NCBI GenBank assembly: GCA_029783825.1
Contig: JAREIK010002415.1
Span: 732,506 to 796,505 of the forward strand
From: Sapria himalayana
Lineage: Eukaryota; Streptophyta; Magnoliopsida; Malpighiales; Rafflesiaceae
Length of the DNA: 64,000 bases
Direction of reading: 5' to 3'
Shown here: one piece after another, positions 12,948 to 25,155 of the stretch
Layout: each line of letters begins with the position of its first letter
How positions within the stretch are numbered: the first letter of the stretch is position 1
Position numbers and translations under genes: made by a program
Notes under the pieces: generated by a model
What the model saw: only the letters and a program-made list of their open reading frames with translations
The model's database searches: none
Told to the model about the DNA's origin: nothing

Positions 12948-15546
12948 ATTTTAGACTTACTAAAATGGATTTAAATGACACTCGATATTAATCTTCAGCT
13001 TGATCACTTTTTTTTTTTTGATGTTATTGAGAAAAATATAATTGAGAACAAGGTCAATTCCTTAATAAAGAACTTAGACTTATTAAACATATATTCATTT
13101 CATCATAAAACCTTGTAAAATACCAAAATAAAATATAGAGGTGGAGGTGGCAGGAGTCAATTACTTTTAAAAGTGTTGGAGAAATGTTTCAAATGTCTGA
13201 AAACGCATCAGCTAAACTAAAAACTGACCCTAACTCAAACATAAACAAGGTTTTAGCTAAACAACAAATTAAAAAAAAAAACTAAAGAAACCTAATTTTA
13301 AAATCATGATGAGAGTTATCATAAAAAAGTATAGTTCTTCACACACATATAATGTTATTTTGTACACAACACACAATAATCTGCATTAATATGTTGTATA
13401 TAACCTAAGAACAATAGAAAAGAAAATTAATATAATATAAATTGAATAACATTTTAATGCAATTATTTTATAGGGCAAGGAACCTATTTGCAATGTGATT
13501 CATGCCTTCTCTACCAAAATATTTTGTTAGGAAAAATACTCATTATTGTACCGAGTAGAAGAAGATCTAAGGTGGTCGTGTAGGGAATAATCAACATGTA
13601 AATTTGTTGTATGTCGAATCATTAATTTTTGAGTTACATAACTAGTATACACATTTTTATAAGTTATTATTGAGCCTATACAATAAGGGATTTAAGAACT
13701 AAAAAAATTTGAGTGAATAATGCTTATGGGTTAGGATTTTTTTGTTATAATCATTTCTTCATGAATACTACAAGAAGAAACATACCTTTAGCTTAGCTCT
13801 GTTGATGATCTACTCTCATATGTCCCACTAAGACATTGTCCAACTAAAGCCTTCCTAATTTTTATATCTTTAAAATCAAAACTAAAAATTAATTATTTTC
13901 ATTAAAAACTAATACATTCGGCTTTTTATCTTTTTTAAGATTTAAATATATCACACACACACACACACAATAATACTTATTTAATGTAAATCAATTAATT
14001 TGATATAATAGTAAAATTAAATTATTCGATTGCAATTAAATTAATTATTTTTGATCATGTATATACATATATTCTAAATAAAGAAAAGACCCTAAGACTT
14101 CTTTCATCACATTTGGATGAGACTTTGGAAGGGACTTCGGACTAGATAAGATCTCAGGCTTCCAATATAAATTATTTTACACAATACTTTATATTAAATC
14201 TAATTTATACCACTATAGAATTATAATTATACTCCCTCACCTATTCAAAATATTTTGTCTTTTGTTACTTAATACTAATTAAACTTTCCATGTTAAAATT
14301 ACATATATCCATTGAATTAATCTCTAATTATTTTCTTGATATTTTCCACTTAACTTATTTGAATTAACAGATTAAGATTTACCTATTGAGTTTGACAATA
14401 TCAAAACTTATAAGATTTTCAAGGGGCTACCATCAATTCTTTTGTTAAGACATTAATTCTATTAGTAATTAATATTGACTATATGCTTGATAAAGTTATC
14501 TAATTTATAGAGTACTCAATTTATTTCTAGACATTATTTTTTATGAATCAAATCATTTATTAACAGTCACACATAAATACTAATTACTTCAAAAATAAGA
14601 ATAATAGTATTTATAATGACAATGATATATTTTATTGTTACAAGCCAGAACAAAATAATTACATAGTGTTGATCTAGTTTAACACACTCAAGTTACTAAA
14701 ACTAAAAGTTAGAATTTTATCATTCACCATAGTCAAGATAAACTTATTGAAATCTAGTATTACAATCTTACTGATAGCCTATAGGATATCCAATTCTATT
14801 TAGATTATGAACAACAAACTTATGTTCCATAAGTATTGATGATTTAATGTTTTGTGCATAAGCCAATTCTACGCACCAAATCATCTATAAGCAAAATAAA
14901 GAGTAAATATATTTTTATAAATTTAGCTCATAATAAAATTTATTATTAAAATAACAAAAAAATGTAAATAAAGATACAATCATACATGACTTTTAGTATA
15001 AACTAATTCTAACATATAAAAGTACACAATATCGAAGAAAGTCAAGCAGGTCATTAACTCAACTAATGGGATATTAGCATTCTTGTAATTAATAATCATT
15101 ATATGATCTTATTACATCATGATAAGCCCACATCCTACGAAAGGACAATGTCTAGTCCATACTCCAAAGGATAACTTGATTAATCCATATGAAGGTTTTA
15201 AAATAATTGGGTGAAATCGAGTTTTTAAAAAGAAAACTAATATAGATGATAATGTGCATACCTCTAAAATAGCATTGGTTCCAAAATGTTTCAAGTAAAC
15301 TTATGGTATTAACTATAATTAAACTTTTTTACCAACTATTATTCTTAAATTTATGAGGATTCTTCTTGTGATAATTTTGTTATATATATATGTGAGATAT
15401 AACAAATAGATGTCATAATAATATTTCTTAATAAAAACTTTTTAGAGTATGGGTACATAACATAACATTTCTTATTCTTGAGACTTCTTTAAAGGTTTGC
15501 AAGCTTCAAACATCAATTATAGATTGGATAACATATTTTGGTGATT
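12946..15546. other. Unassigned AT-rich DNA
   Basis: No recognisable gene or mobile element. A (CA)9 run lies at 13952-13969. Open frames are short and have no family resemblance. Confidence 0.5.
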
Positions 15547-15744
15547 GAATCTTCATTTGATGAAATAATTTAAGTATTCGGCTTCATGAAAAATGAAGAT
15601 GTACATTGTATTTTCAAAAAGTGTAGTGAGAGTACAATACCTTTTTTACAATTTTATGTTGATGACATCTTGTTGAAATGTTGTAATACTTTCATTTTTA
15701 TTGTGATTCTTACTTCTCTTAGTGCCAATGTAAATGTATATTAA
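15547..15744 (+). pseudogene. Ty1/copia reverse transcriptase fragment
   Basis: In one frame the translation gives SSFDE, then after one stop GFMKNEDVHCIFKK, then FYVDDILL at 15652-15675. YVDD is the catalytic aspartate motif of copia-type reverse transcriptase, and the preceding phrase matches the usual region upstream of it. One in-frame stop lies at codon 9; the frame then stays open to a stop at about 15744. No integrase or RNase H is seen on this strand nearby, so this is a solitary decayed fragment. The other copia pieces in the window lie on minus and are separate elements. Confidence 0.8.
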
Positions 15745-16221
15745 GTATGGGTAGGAACATTAGACACAACTTGATTAATGGAACAATAGCTTGATTTCAA
15801 GATTGATTTATTGATCAATTTCTATATATTTATATGAACATCTACATTGAGAAGAAAATAAGAAAACTATTTTTCTCGATATTTGATTTTGAAGTTTGTA
15901 TATGAGGGTTGTAAAATCAAATGGTCATGAATTTAAGACATAGGATCACCCATTTATGGATGCTGCAAAGCCTAAAAAAGAGGCATGCATGAGAGGAGGC
16001 ATGTCATAATAAAAGAATAAATAATCTAATATGAACTTCCCAAAAGTTGGTATTGGAGTAACAAAAGGTCCTAATTTTCTTTTCTAATGAAATTCGACCA
16101 TGATCAAGTCAAATGTTGAATCATCTAGTAAAAAACTTGATTCCATTATTATTCAATCATGCTTGGATCACAATAGAATTTTGTGTTGATTCAATGTGTT
16201 TTGCCATTATTGTGAGAAAGA

Positions 16222-16242
16222 TAGAGAGAGAGAGAGAGAGAG
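16222..16242. repeat. (GA)n microsatellite
   Basis: About 10 GA units. Confidence 0.9.
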
Positions 16243-16361
16243 ATGAAAAGAGAAACAAAATAAATTTAATAATTTCACACTATTTTACATTTATACTTCA
16301 ATGTCTATGTATATTGTTACAAAAATAAGTTGTACCAATCATGTTATTAAGTTTTCATGTA

Positions 16362-16590
16362 GTGATACTAGACTTAGTCACAACATAATATTTTCATACC
16401 GTGAAACTACATTTAATCACATCAAATTTCTATGTCGTGACACTAGACTTGGTAATGACATCATGTTCCATGTTGCAACATTAGACTTAGTCATAACATC
16501 GTATTCCATGTCATGAAACTAGACTTAGCCATGACATCATCTTTCCATATCATGATATCCACATGTTGCAACATGACTCTGCCATGTTTC
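16362..16590. repeat. Imperfect 38-bp tandem repeat, about 6 units
   Basis: Units start at 16362, 16401, 16437, 16475, 16513 and 16552 (spacing 36-39). The consensus has the form GTGACACTAGACTTAGTCAT followed by GACATCATNTTCCATGTC. The words GTCATGAC and ATGTTGCAACAT are near-palindromic. It lies immediately downstream of the minus-strand copia pol end, so it may be part of that element's LTR. A related but more diverged stretch is at 23310-23500. Confidence 0.8.
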
Positions 16591-16689
16591 CACCATCAAA
16601 TTGAGAGACCTCACTCAACTGCCCTATCACTATGGTAGTCACTAAATGTAAGTTTTGAAGTATGTGTCAATCTTAATATTCTTTAACTT

Positions 16690-17440
16690 GGTGAATACTT
16701 CCTCATTCTTATTTTGTCTATGCATCATTGAAACTTTTTGACTACTACTTTCATCAAGCAATCAGCATTGTTCTTTTCCATGTGGACTTTCCCCAATTAA
16801 ATTAGCCTCTAATCAACTTTTTCTCTAATGAAGTAATACTAAATATCAATGTACTTTGTTCACATATGAAATATAAGATTTCTTTTGATCTTTGACTATC
16901 ACACCTGAGCCTCAATACCTTCTACTTGAAGCCAAGCTTTGCACATATTCTTTTGATCTAGATAGCTTCCTACTAGCATGAGTAAGCACCATGTACTCTA
17001 CATTGGCAGATGAGAGAACAATGACAATAAACATCAAGCTCATAGATTTACCATGCAAGTTGAACATGTACCTACTCACGAGTCTTCTATAATCTACATC
17101 TTCACCCCAATCAACATCAACTTCACTATCATCAAAATTCTCCTCATTATTATTACCACCAAACTGCAACACAATGTCAACTATACCCCAAAGATACTTG
17201 ATCACCCTTTTAATATCATTTCAATGCTACTTTCCTAGGTTGGAAATATACATGCTAAAAAATTCCAAATCATCTAAAATATCTCATATATATCATAACA
17301 TACATCAAACTCTTGATAATACTAGCATATAGAATGAATGTCATGTCCACTTTCTCCTGATATATTCATCCCAATTCCCATAGAAGTTTCCACCAACTTA
17401 CAATTTGATATGTGCTTTTGAAGTATTTCCTCAACATATT
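16690..17440 (-). pseudogene. Ty1/copia pol 3' end (RNase H) remnant
   Basis: Read on minus, the 16912-17205 frame shows the copia RNase H layout: a YLWGIVDI segment (compare the family's R-Y-L-K-G-T-V), an acidic block with VDWGEDVDYRR and YMFNLHGKSMS, then VLSSANVEYMVLTHA, which corresponds to the A-L-S-S-x-E-A-E-Y region. Further downstream (16730-16900) come degenerate matches to the DSQSA...TKHI tail and the final Q-A-D-x-x-T-K region. Many stops elsewhere make it non-functional. A gag/protease piece of the same strand lies at 23520-24260, and the two may be halves of one element split by later insertions. Confidence 0.85.
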
Positions 17441-17478
17441 TCTACTACCTAGTATAATATTTCCTACTCTAAAATTTA

Positions 17479-17880
17479 TGAGTTTTGTACGTAAATAATC
17501 CTTTTTAAATAAAAAATCTAAATTAAAATGCTGGTTTGAAAAATATAATCAAACTAGTGCATCTAGAAATATGGTGGCAATGGTCGTTGTTGTGAACGAT
17601 GACATTTAGTTTAAATCAAAGGCCAGCGTTCACAATGCCGGCTATTGAATTTTAAAAATGTTCAAATGTTGGCATTGTGAACGATGACTATTGAAATAAA
17701 CCAAAGGTCATCATTCACAATGACAGCCATTGAACCTTTTATTCCCAACTAATCTTCTTCTCTCTTTCCCTGCTTTTCTTCTCTATTTTTTTCCTTTCCC
17801 CGTTTTTCATCTGCATTTTCTTCCACCAGACCCCACCTCCTTCTCTACCAGACCAAGGTAGTTAACCATCAATAAAATAG
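17479..17880 (+). mobile_element. Solo terminal arm of a Mutator-like element
   Basis: This segment matches the left arm of the MULE at 51481. It starts at GAGTTTTGTA, continues through CAAACTAGTGCATCTAGAAA, contains alternating phrases such as AACGATGAC and ACAATGCCGGCTATTGAA, and ends with a pyrimidine-rich tail and CTTCCACCAGACCCCACC. No matching opposite arm, transposase or PMD sequence was found beside it, so it is a truncated relative. It sits inside the split minus-strand copia element. Confidence 0.75.
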
Positions 17881-18344
17881 GTAATTAACAATTTAGATTC
17901 TAATAGCAGAGACTCGACTTCTATGACACACTGATTTTACTATCTATTTAGCATGTGATGTCTTGCCTCTTTTTTTTATGTCACACCAAAAAATAATTTT
18001 AGATTACTCTAAAATTTCATTCATCACCATATGAAGGGTATTTTGGGAGAAATAAAATGGCTTAAAGAGTATTCCAATCTAGTAAAAATTATTTCATAGT
18101 TGTCAAAGCATGATGCGACATTGTAAGAAATGTCAATGATGAGGAAATATCTCTAGAATACATTAAAAGCCACTGAACAATATTTTAAAAGTGGAAATCT
18201 TTGATGTATAGCAAATAACCTTTGTGTGTCATTTTCTAATAACTTGTGGTAAAGAATAAATTATATTAGAAACCAATTATATATCAAAATGGATGGAAGC
18301 AATAGCATTGTAGAAAAATGATGTGAAGATAGTTTTAAAGTTAT
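17881..18344. other. Unassigned DNA between the MULE arm and gypsy pol
   Basis: AT-rich sequence with no clear domain. It may include more decayed gypsy pol, because the recognisable integrase begins just after it. Confidence 0.45.
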
Positions 18345-18895
18345 TTATGCAATATAATGTTTGGAGTTAATTTGGTAAGGCATGGAACTAAACTTAAAAA
18401 TGAGCTTGCATTACATCCACAAATAAATGGGCAATCCGAGATCTCGAATAAGAAGATAAAAAAAATTGGAGTAAATAACTAATTCATCTAGGAAGGAATA
18501 GTCCCAACATTTGGAGGAGGCATTATAGGCCTATAAAACTACTTTCAATATGCCTTTGGGAATGTCTCTCTCCTGACTCATTTTTGGAAAGGCTTGTCAC
18601 TTATTTTTTGAACTTGAATATAAAACATGGTGAGCTATCAAAAGATTGAATTATGATTTAATAAGAGACTAAGGAAAGAAAGATTTTATAAATGAGAAAA
18701 TTGGAAGAGTTCAGAGATGAAAATAAAGGCAAAACTAAATAATGGCATGACAAATTTTTATCTAAGAGGGTTCAAAATCATAGAAAAGGTATTAGTTTTT
18801 AATTCTAGATTGAAATTATTCTTAGGAAAATTGAAATCTCGATGAAATTGTTTATTTTAAATAATATCCATGACACCTTATGGGGGGCAGTGATA
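18345..18895 (+). pseudogene. Ty3/gypsy integrase C-terminal remnant
   Basis: Degenerate gypsy integrase on plus. Clear landmarks are ALHPQINGQSEISNKK at 18408-18455 (the family's T-x-Y-H-P-Q-T-N-G-Q-A/S-E motif), a match to the P-x-x-L-V-Y-G-K stretch near 18560-18600, the K-x-x-W-H-D-K region near 18730-18755, and VLVFNSRLKLFLGKLKS near 18790-18840, typical of the end of integrase in plant non-chromovirus gypsy elements. Multiple stops and frameshifts make it dead. It is followed by the gypsy 3' region (to 20493) and a long LTR on the same strand. Confidence 0.88.
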
Positions 18896-19502
18896 GAGAA
18901 ATCAAGAAATAAAAAAGAATCTGAGGTGAAAAGGATAAAGGATAAAACATTATATGGTTGAGACATAAGTCATTGAAGAATCACAAAAATACAATGTTGT
19001 ATATAGTTTGTTTTGATAAATTATTTTGTATAACAAAAATATTTTTTCCTTCAAAATTTTTAATATTAGTGCAAGAAAGAAAATATTGATAGGTTGAAAA
19101 TATAGCAATAGCTCAATAACGGGTGATCCGACCCACTTTGTTTATTAATACCAAGAAATTGTTAATATAAACATAAATTTTTCTATTTTTATTTTTTTTT
19201 TTGCTATTTTTTTTCTTTGGGACCATTTTCATTTCTTTCTCTTCTCTACGTGATTTCTTTCCGATTGCTGCTCACATATTTTGTAAGATATTAATTTGGT
19301 TACAATCTGTAAACACATGATAAGTATTTTTTTGATAGACGTAGCTAGTCGTGTTGAACAACTAGTGAACCACGTTATATCTGTGTTTCTGTTGTGGTGT
19401 TTGGATTATGGATATATATTATGTTGTACTGTGTATTTCTGTTTGTTTTATATTTGCTAGAAATAAAAAACACAAACCGCAAACAAAATTACCCAACACA
19501 CA
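18896..19502 (+). other. Gypsy post-pol spacer, no domain seen
   Basis: AT-rich DNA between integrase and the minisatellite. By position it belongs to the gypsy 3' region. No reading frame or motif of interest was seen. Confidence 0.5.
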
Positions 19503-19985
19503 AGGCTATGGATGTACACAATACCACGACTTTGCTCTAACAAAATGGAAATGACAAAGAAAATCTTAAAGACATAGCTCTGGCTATACTATGTACAACA
19601 CATTCCCTTTGGTGTTATATAAGGAAAATTGCTATGAAAATCTTAATGATAAAGTTTTGGTTGTGCACATCACCATGACTTTGGTGTTATAGAAGAAAAA
19701 GAGCCAAGAAAAGTGTGAAGCAAATCCATGGCTATGCTCAGTATTAATGACTTTGAGGATACATAATGAATTGATTCATCATAAGCTTAAAGATAAAATT
19801 GTGGCTATGAGCAGTGATGTGACTTTGGAATTCTAGAACAAAAAAAAAACAAGGAAAAGCTTTAGGAAAAAGTCACGGCTTTACTCAGTGGCTTTACCTT
19901 GAAGTTATAGGAAGAAAAGTGCAAGGAAAATATTTAAGGCAGAGTCATAGTCATACTCAATGCCATGATTTTGGGAATTCATGAA
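19503..19985 (+). repeat. Imperfect minisatellite in gypsy 3' region
   Basis: About six degenerate units of roughly 80 bases, each carrying a version of GGCTATGCNNAGTNNNATGA followed by CTTTGGNGTTATAGAA and then an A-rich AAGGAAAAGCTT-like phrase. The same kind of unit recurs at 39095-39960 and 61770-61885, so it is a feature of this gypsy family. Confidence 0.75.
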
Positions 19986-20194
19986 AAAAATGAACAAATC
20001 AACATAGAAGAAGAAGACATGGTGTTCACTAAAGTTGCAATATCCAATGATAAAAAAGCCCAACAAATAAGTGTAGTTGAAACTAGACTCAAGGAAGTAA
20101 CAAAAAAAAAGAATATAAAATAATATATTGAGATGATAGTGCAGAAATTGAAGATCTTTGATGGATGAAAAAAGATTTTATTTATCTAGATATG

Positions 20195-20235
20195 GACATT
20201 AAATGTAATACTACTTGGGAGGCAACACCAAAGGA
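20195..20235 (+). other. Conserved gypsy 3' motif (GGGAGGCAAC)
   Basis: The phrase GGACATTAAATGTAATACTA then CTTGGGAGGCAACACC matches a short block I recognise from the 3' region of plant gypsy elements. Equivalent blocks occur at 40175-40215 on plus and 61005-61050 on minus, marking three elements of the same family. Confidence 0.7.
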
Positions 20236-20493
20236 AATTTATCTCTCACATGTGTGATATTAGGAATACTTATATCCACCACATACATGAATGTAAATAT
20301 TTTATGACTAGAAATTATAGTCATGAAAATCTAATCTTGCCATGATTATTAACATGAATGCTTGAAGTTACTCCACTAATTTTTAGATTTTATGATACTC
20401 AAACTTAGTCATAGTAATTCTCAAAGAAGTTGAAGATTTTTTTGGAGGGGATGTTATTGCTCAAGGATGAGCAATTAATTTAGTATGTGTGTT

Positions 20494-22992
20494 TGTTCGA
20501 TTTCAAACTATCAAATATTCTTAGGTATTTTTGATGCTTTATGATGTTATGTAGGCATGTAATGAGAAATATTATGGATTAATTTCATGATTTTGGTATT
20601 TTGACGAGTTTTAATGAATAATCATCAAATCAATATGTTTTAAAGGTATTTAGTAGAAGAGGTAGAATATTAAGTCTTTTGAAGTTTTAGCATCCATTCA
20701 TTGTTAAAACTCAATCTAATTGGTTGTGACAATCCTTGTATGTCATGAATTTACTAACTCATTTATAAAATCTTTCCACTGTGAAACATATTCTTAGTTG
20801 TTATGATGCTATCATAGAGTTACACTTACATTCATACCTATCTCATAAAATTTAAATTACTTTGATATTACTTCTACATCATATCAACCAAGTACTCCAA
20901 TGCTGTTCAAAGTCATGACTAAGTCCAAATGTCATGATTTTATCTTTAATATGGCTTGATAGTCTTTAGATAGAACTATGACATTTTTTATAAAGCCATA
21001 ACTTTTAAAGTGTAGAAAGTTTCAAAGCCAATACTACTCAGGTCAAAGGCATCATTATTATTCAGAGCAATGACTTTTGGGATACTAAAAGCTATAGAAG
21101 ATATTACTCAAGTATGGCTATTTTCTAAGACTATGATTTTTATGCTTGAGCTAATTTCTAGTGCTATGACATTCCTATAGAGCCATGGAAACATTATACA
21201 TGAAAGAATAAGTCACTACCATGGCCACTCATAGTGTCGTATACCCTTGAAGACATATAAGGACAAATTTTGTGTCATAGCCATTTCTCAGTATCATGGT
21301 CACATAATATGCAAGACCTTCTTAGTATCATGACTATTTTTCAGTATCGTAGTCATATAATTATTAAAAATTATCAATGTCAATGTCATAGCATTATCAC
21401 ATTTTTGTAGTCATATAAAAATGCAAGAACTTCACCATATCATAACCAATACCTAGTGTTGTGAACTTTAGGAAAGGCAAGAAGATAAATACCCAAAGCT
21501 ATGACCACTTCACATCACCATAAAATTTTGTTATAGAGACATTAGGCCTAAATCATGGTCATTTCCAATGCTATGATTTAATGTTACAGAAAGTTCAGAA
21601 TGTAATCCAGAATCACATATGCCTTCTTTGACATAATGTAGAATTTCCTGAGTATATTAGTAGAAGAAAGAAAAATTCAAAGTTATCTCTCATTCTTCTT
21701 CTTCTTTCTCTATGAAACAAGTAAAGTCATAAAAACTACCAAATACTAGGGACAAATCTCATACTCTTTAAGGGTTCTACAAGCAAGCAAGGGATGTGAG
21801 ACTTAATATAATCTCTAAGGTTAGGGGTGTGGCTAGCAACCCCCCAACTTTAGGGTGAATTCAAGAATTTTTATCAGAATAGTGTGGATCTAAGGTTTGT
21901 ATAAATTGAATATATGTGATGTTATATTAGTAATTTATGAATGAATATTTTTTATTTATTTTTTGTTATGAATATTGATAGATGATGATTAAATAGTATT
22001 TGAATTAAGGTTTTAACTATTGATAGGTTTATATAAGATTATTGTGGTAGATAGTGATAGATAAACGACAAGGCTCATACATACATATGAAAAAATGATA
22101 ATAACAACCTTTTTAATTATGATATGTGTAATAAACCTATATATTGAAACCAAAAATTTGGATAATCATTGTGAGTATAATACTTATGAAGTAAAAAGTA
22201 CAAATACTTTTAGACACCTTGTACATGTCATTAAAAATTAGTTATTGTTTGAGATAAATATTGTATGGGGTGTTTTATTGAGGGGTTAATCTTTAGTGTA
22301 GGAGTCACATCAACACTAAGAAGGATGGTGTGGTGATATTTTTTGTGAGTTACTTTTACTCATATGGTTTGTATTAGTGAAAATTGAGGGAAACATATAT
22401 TAATTATTGAGTATAGTACTTATGAAGCTAAAAATATAAATACTTATTACTCATATCAATCTTTGGCCTTTATGATAATAGATAGATGCCAGAGAATAAA
22501 AATGTACATATGAAATAACCATCAAGGATAATTAATAAAGTTATCTAAAAGATATAAGATTATAATTGAGTCTCGAGTAAAGATAAATTTGTATCTTTTT
22601 GGTGAGATACTAAGGGGATAGCTAAGAGATGACCACCATTGGGATATGCTCAAAAGTAACAACTACCTTATAAGCTATTTGGACATAAAGTTATTACATA
22701 ATACCATAATTTTCATTTTGTGTTCAATATAATATAAGTCGAGTAGCTTAAACACCATCATGGAAATTAAATGAATAGATCATTGACTAAAGATTTTCTA
22801 ACAATCTAGATATTTATTTTACTAAAAATGAGCTATTGAATAATAAAATTATTAATACAATTTCTATAGGATTAATATCTAGACTAAAGTCTATTTTACT
22901 ACTTATTTGACTCATGTACTTACGGATCCTTGTTGATAATATATTTTTAGTAAGAAGCTTTTAGAATATTATCCATCTGATAAAATTAGGTG
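20494..22992 (+). mobile_element. Gypsy long terminal repeat (3' LTR), about 2.5 kb
   Basis: The start is inferred from TGTTCGATTTC, preceded by a GAGCAATTAATTTAGTATGT phrase that matches the polypurine/LTR border in three other copies (starts 40480 on plus, 60790 on minus, 63449 on minus; all begin TGTTCRA). The LTR contains a central zone with repeated ATGACTTTG-like words (20900-21600) and a tail (22080-22992) homologous to 36190-37603 on plus and, inverted, to 33082-33800, 38129-38690 and 58500-59080. The 3' end is approximate because no clear CA end or target duplication was found. Confidence 0.7.
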
Positions 22993-23309
22993 AGTTAATA
23001 AAGTCACAATAATCACTCACTTGCATCTAATTGCCTTTAGATTTAAGGGCAATTTCACAATACTCCAAGTGTTATTCACTTCCAATGATTAAATCTTATT
23101 TTCATTGGCACACTCCCACTATTTTGGCTCTCTATAAACTTTGGCCTCCTTCATAATCTTAGGCTAAAAGCCTATGACATGGACATGATATACACTATAA
23201 ACATACCTTATAGGTGCATTTTTAACCTATGTGAACCTCCTCAATACTAGTGCTGCTTTCTGCTTCATCAAAAATATATATGTCAATTATGGAATTGAGT
23301 CACAACAAG

Positions 23310-23500
23310 TTTTGTGATGTAGCGACTGGAAGATGTCATGACTTGCTATCTTCATTAAGATCACTGACATCACAAATAGCAACACTTTCTCAACTCATGC
23401 ACTTCCTGAACATGACATCTTGTTTCCATGTCATAACATTCATATGTCTCAACATGAACCTACACATGTTTCCATGTTATGATTGAAGATTGTTGTTCTC
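23310..23500. repeat. Degenerate relative of the 38-bp tandem repeat
   Basis: Contains GATGTCATGACTTGC, CATGACATCTTGTTTCCATG and ATGTCTCAACATGAACC followed by CATGTTTCCATG. These resemble the units at 16362-16590 and the sequence just after them, suggesting both belong to the same copia family. Confidence 0.5.
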
Positions 23501-23519
23501 AATGGTACTTGCTAGCATT

Positions 23520-24260
23520 TTGTATAAGATTTCACATCTTATTCCATGAGTAATTATCATTGCTCTTTGGGTCATCTTGCATGACTTGTGATCGAAGCTG
23601 AAGTGAACTCATGAATTAGTCATTACACTTATCAATATCAAGTTCTTGGTAAGAACTCAAATGTGCATCACCTTTAGATTCAAAATCATTTTCTCATCTT
23701 ACAATTTTAACTTTACCTTTCCACTGCTAATCATTTTCATTGTTGAGCCCTTCCTCACTATTATTGTTCCTCTATCTTAACTCTCATATTGACAAAGCTA
23801 TTTTTGATGAAAAGTCATATGATATGAGGCTCATAAATTGATGAACCATGTGTCTTTATCACCATGTGTGACACATGTTGCTATTATGTAAAACTTTTCA
23901 ATAGATTCCTCTTTATCATTTGATCTATTCTTGCTTCTATAGTCCATTTTAAAATGCTCAATCTTGTTGTATTTCTAACATTTGATCCTTGATTTATCAA
24001 TGTTGGACCATCATTCTTCATTCCATCTTATAAATACAACTTTTTTTTTGAGAAACTCCTTATCTTCTACCACTTAATATCCTCAGACATGCATGCTAAA
24101 ATAACTGTCTCATATGATAACTCATTTGTATCACTATCTATGATAATAATCAAATTATCCCATGAATTAGATTGTGAATAAATGAGAATAATAACCTATC
24201 ATTATCATTAATCTCATAGATGATGGATGATAACTAGCTAATTAGAGGGTTGAACTCATG
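23520..24260 (-). pseudogene. Ty1/copia gag zinc knuckle to protease remnant
   Basis: Read on minus, the region near 23900-24000 gives a broken zinc-knuckle-like stretch (KCxKYNKIEHFKMDY), followed at 23815-23890 by THGDKDTWFIN and ASYHMTFHQK, the copia protease start whose family pattern is D-T-W-L-I-D-S-G-A-S-x-H-M-T. The D-S-G triad is damaged (N-L and a stop in its place). Upstream (24000-24260) is gag-like. The RNase H piece at 16690-17440 lies downstream on the same strand, so the two could be one element split by about 6 kb of MULE and gypsy DNA. Confidence 0.8.
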
Positions 24261-25155
24261 CAGATGAGTAGAGAAAGAATACTATTTGGCTTAGCATCTT
24301 TATCATATTTTTTTCTTTATTTTACAAGCTTGTCATTGTATCTGAAACAAGTCATATGTTTCCATGTATCCTTCACAAAGATGAATGATGAGTTATTCCA
24401 TTTATATTTTCTTTTCAACAAACAAAAAAAAACAATACACTGTGATGCATTTCTTTTTATAGTATTTAATAAAAAAATAATTTTACTTATTGGTAAAGAT
24501 AATAAAATTGTACTTAAGATTCTTCACAATAATATTCTTTCATTTTTGGGGGCACTTTGCTCCAATTTATGCCATTCGCAACTAGTTTCTCCTTTAAAAT
24601 CTTTCTGATTGTACAAATAGTTGAAGGAATAAACCTATTAGTAATTAAATATTGTCACTTACATATACATATAAATAAAATACACTCATATTTCTATTAC
24701 TAAGTTAATATTTTCTTCATTTATATTATTATCCAAAACTTCTTAACAAAAACATTATTTTAATTCTTAATGATACTATTGCATAAGTAAGAACATTATA
24801 ATTTGTTATTAATTAAAATTACTATATTTTAAACATAATGATTTATTTATAGTTTCATGCACAGTTATAATTTAAATTCGTTACAAATGAAAAGAATAAA
24901 AAATGATAATGCATGCATGTAGTGAATTTTTAAAAGGTAAATACTATTTATTTTCAATTGTGGGCTGAATGAAGATTTAATCATAACTTTGTATGCAAAC
25001 ATTAGATTATGAATATCTAGCTATTGTTGATGTTATTGTAGCAATGAATGTACCTTCCTTAAGATAAGTGAGACATAGCTAATAATACTATCTGGTGCAA
25101 AATGAAATGAAGATGGAATATTAGTGGCATGTAATAGGTATCATCACCTATCTGA
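24261..25155. other. Unassigned AT-rich DNA
   Basis: A 116-codon open frame on plus (24258-24608) is hydrophobic and lysine-rich, opposite the copia gag remnant at its start. It resembles nothing I know and is probably fortuitous. No other feature was seen. Confidence 0.5.

Noticed and set aside
13952..13969. (CA)n run as a promoter-associated element
   Set aside because: No gene follows on either strand; an ordinary microsatellite.
16362..16590. A possible CRISPR array because of regular 36-39 base spacing
   Set aside because: Units are contiguous and degenerate with no unique spacers, and the context is a plant genome.
24258..24608. A 116-codon plus-strand frame with hydrophobic start, resembling a small membrane protein
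   Set aside because: Overlaps a minus-strand copia remnant at its start, has a Lys/Asn/Ile bias expected of AT-rich DNA and no family resemblance.
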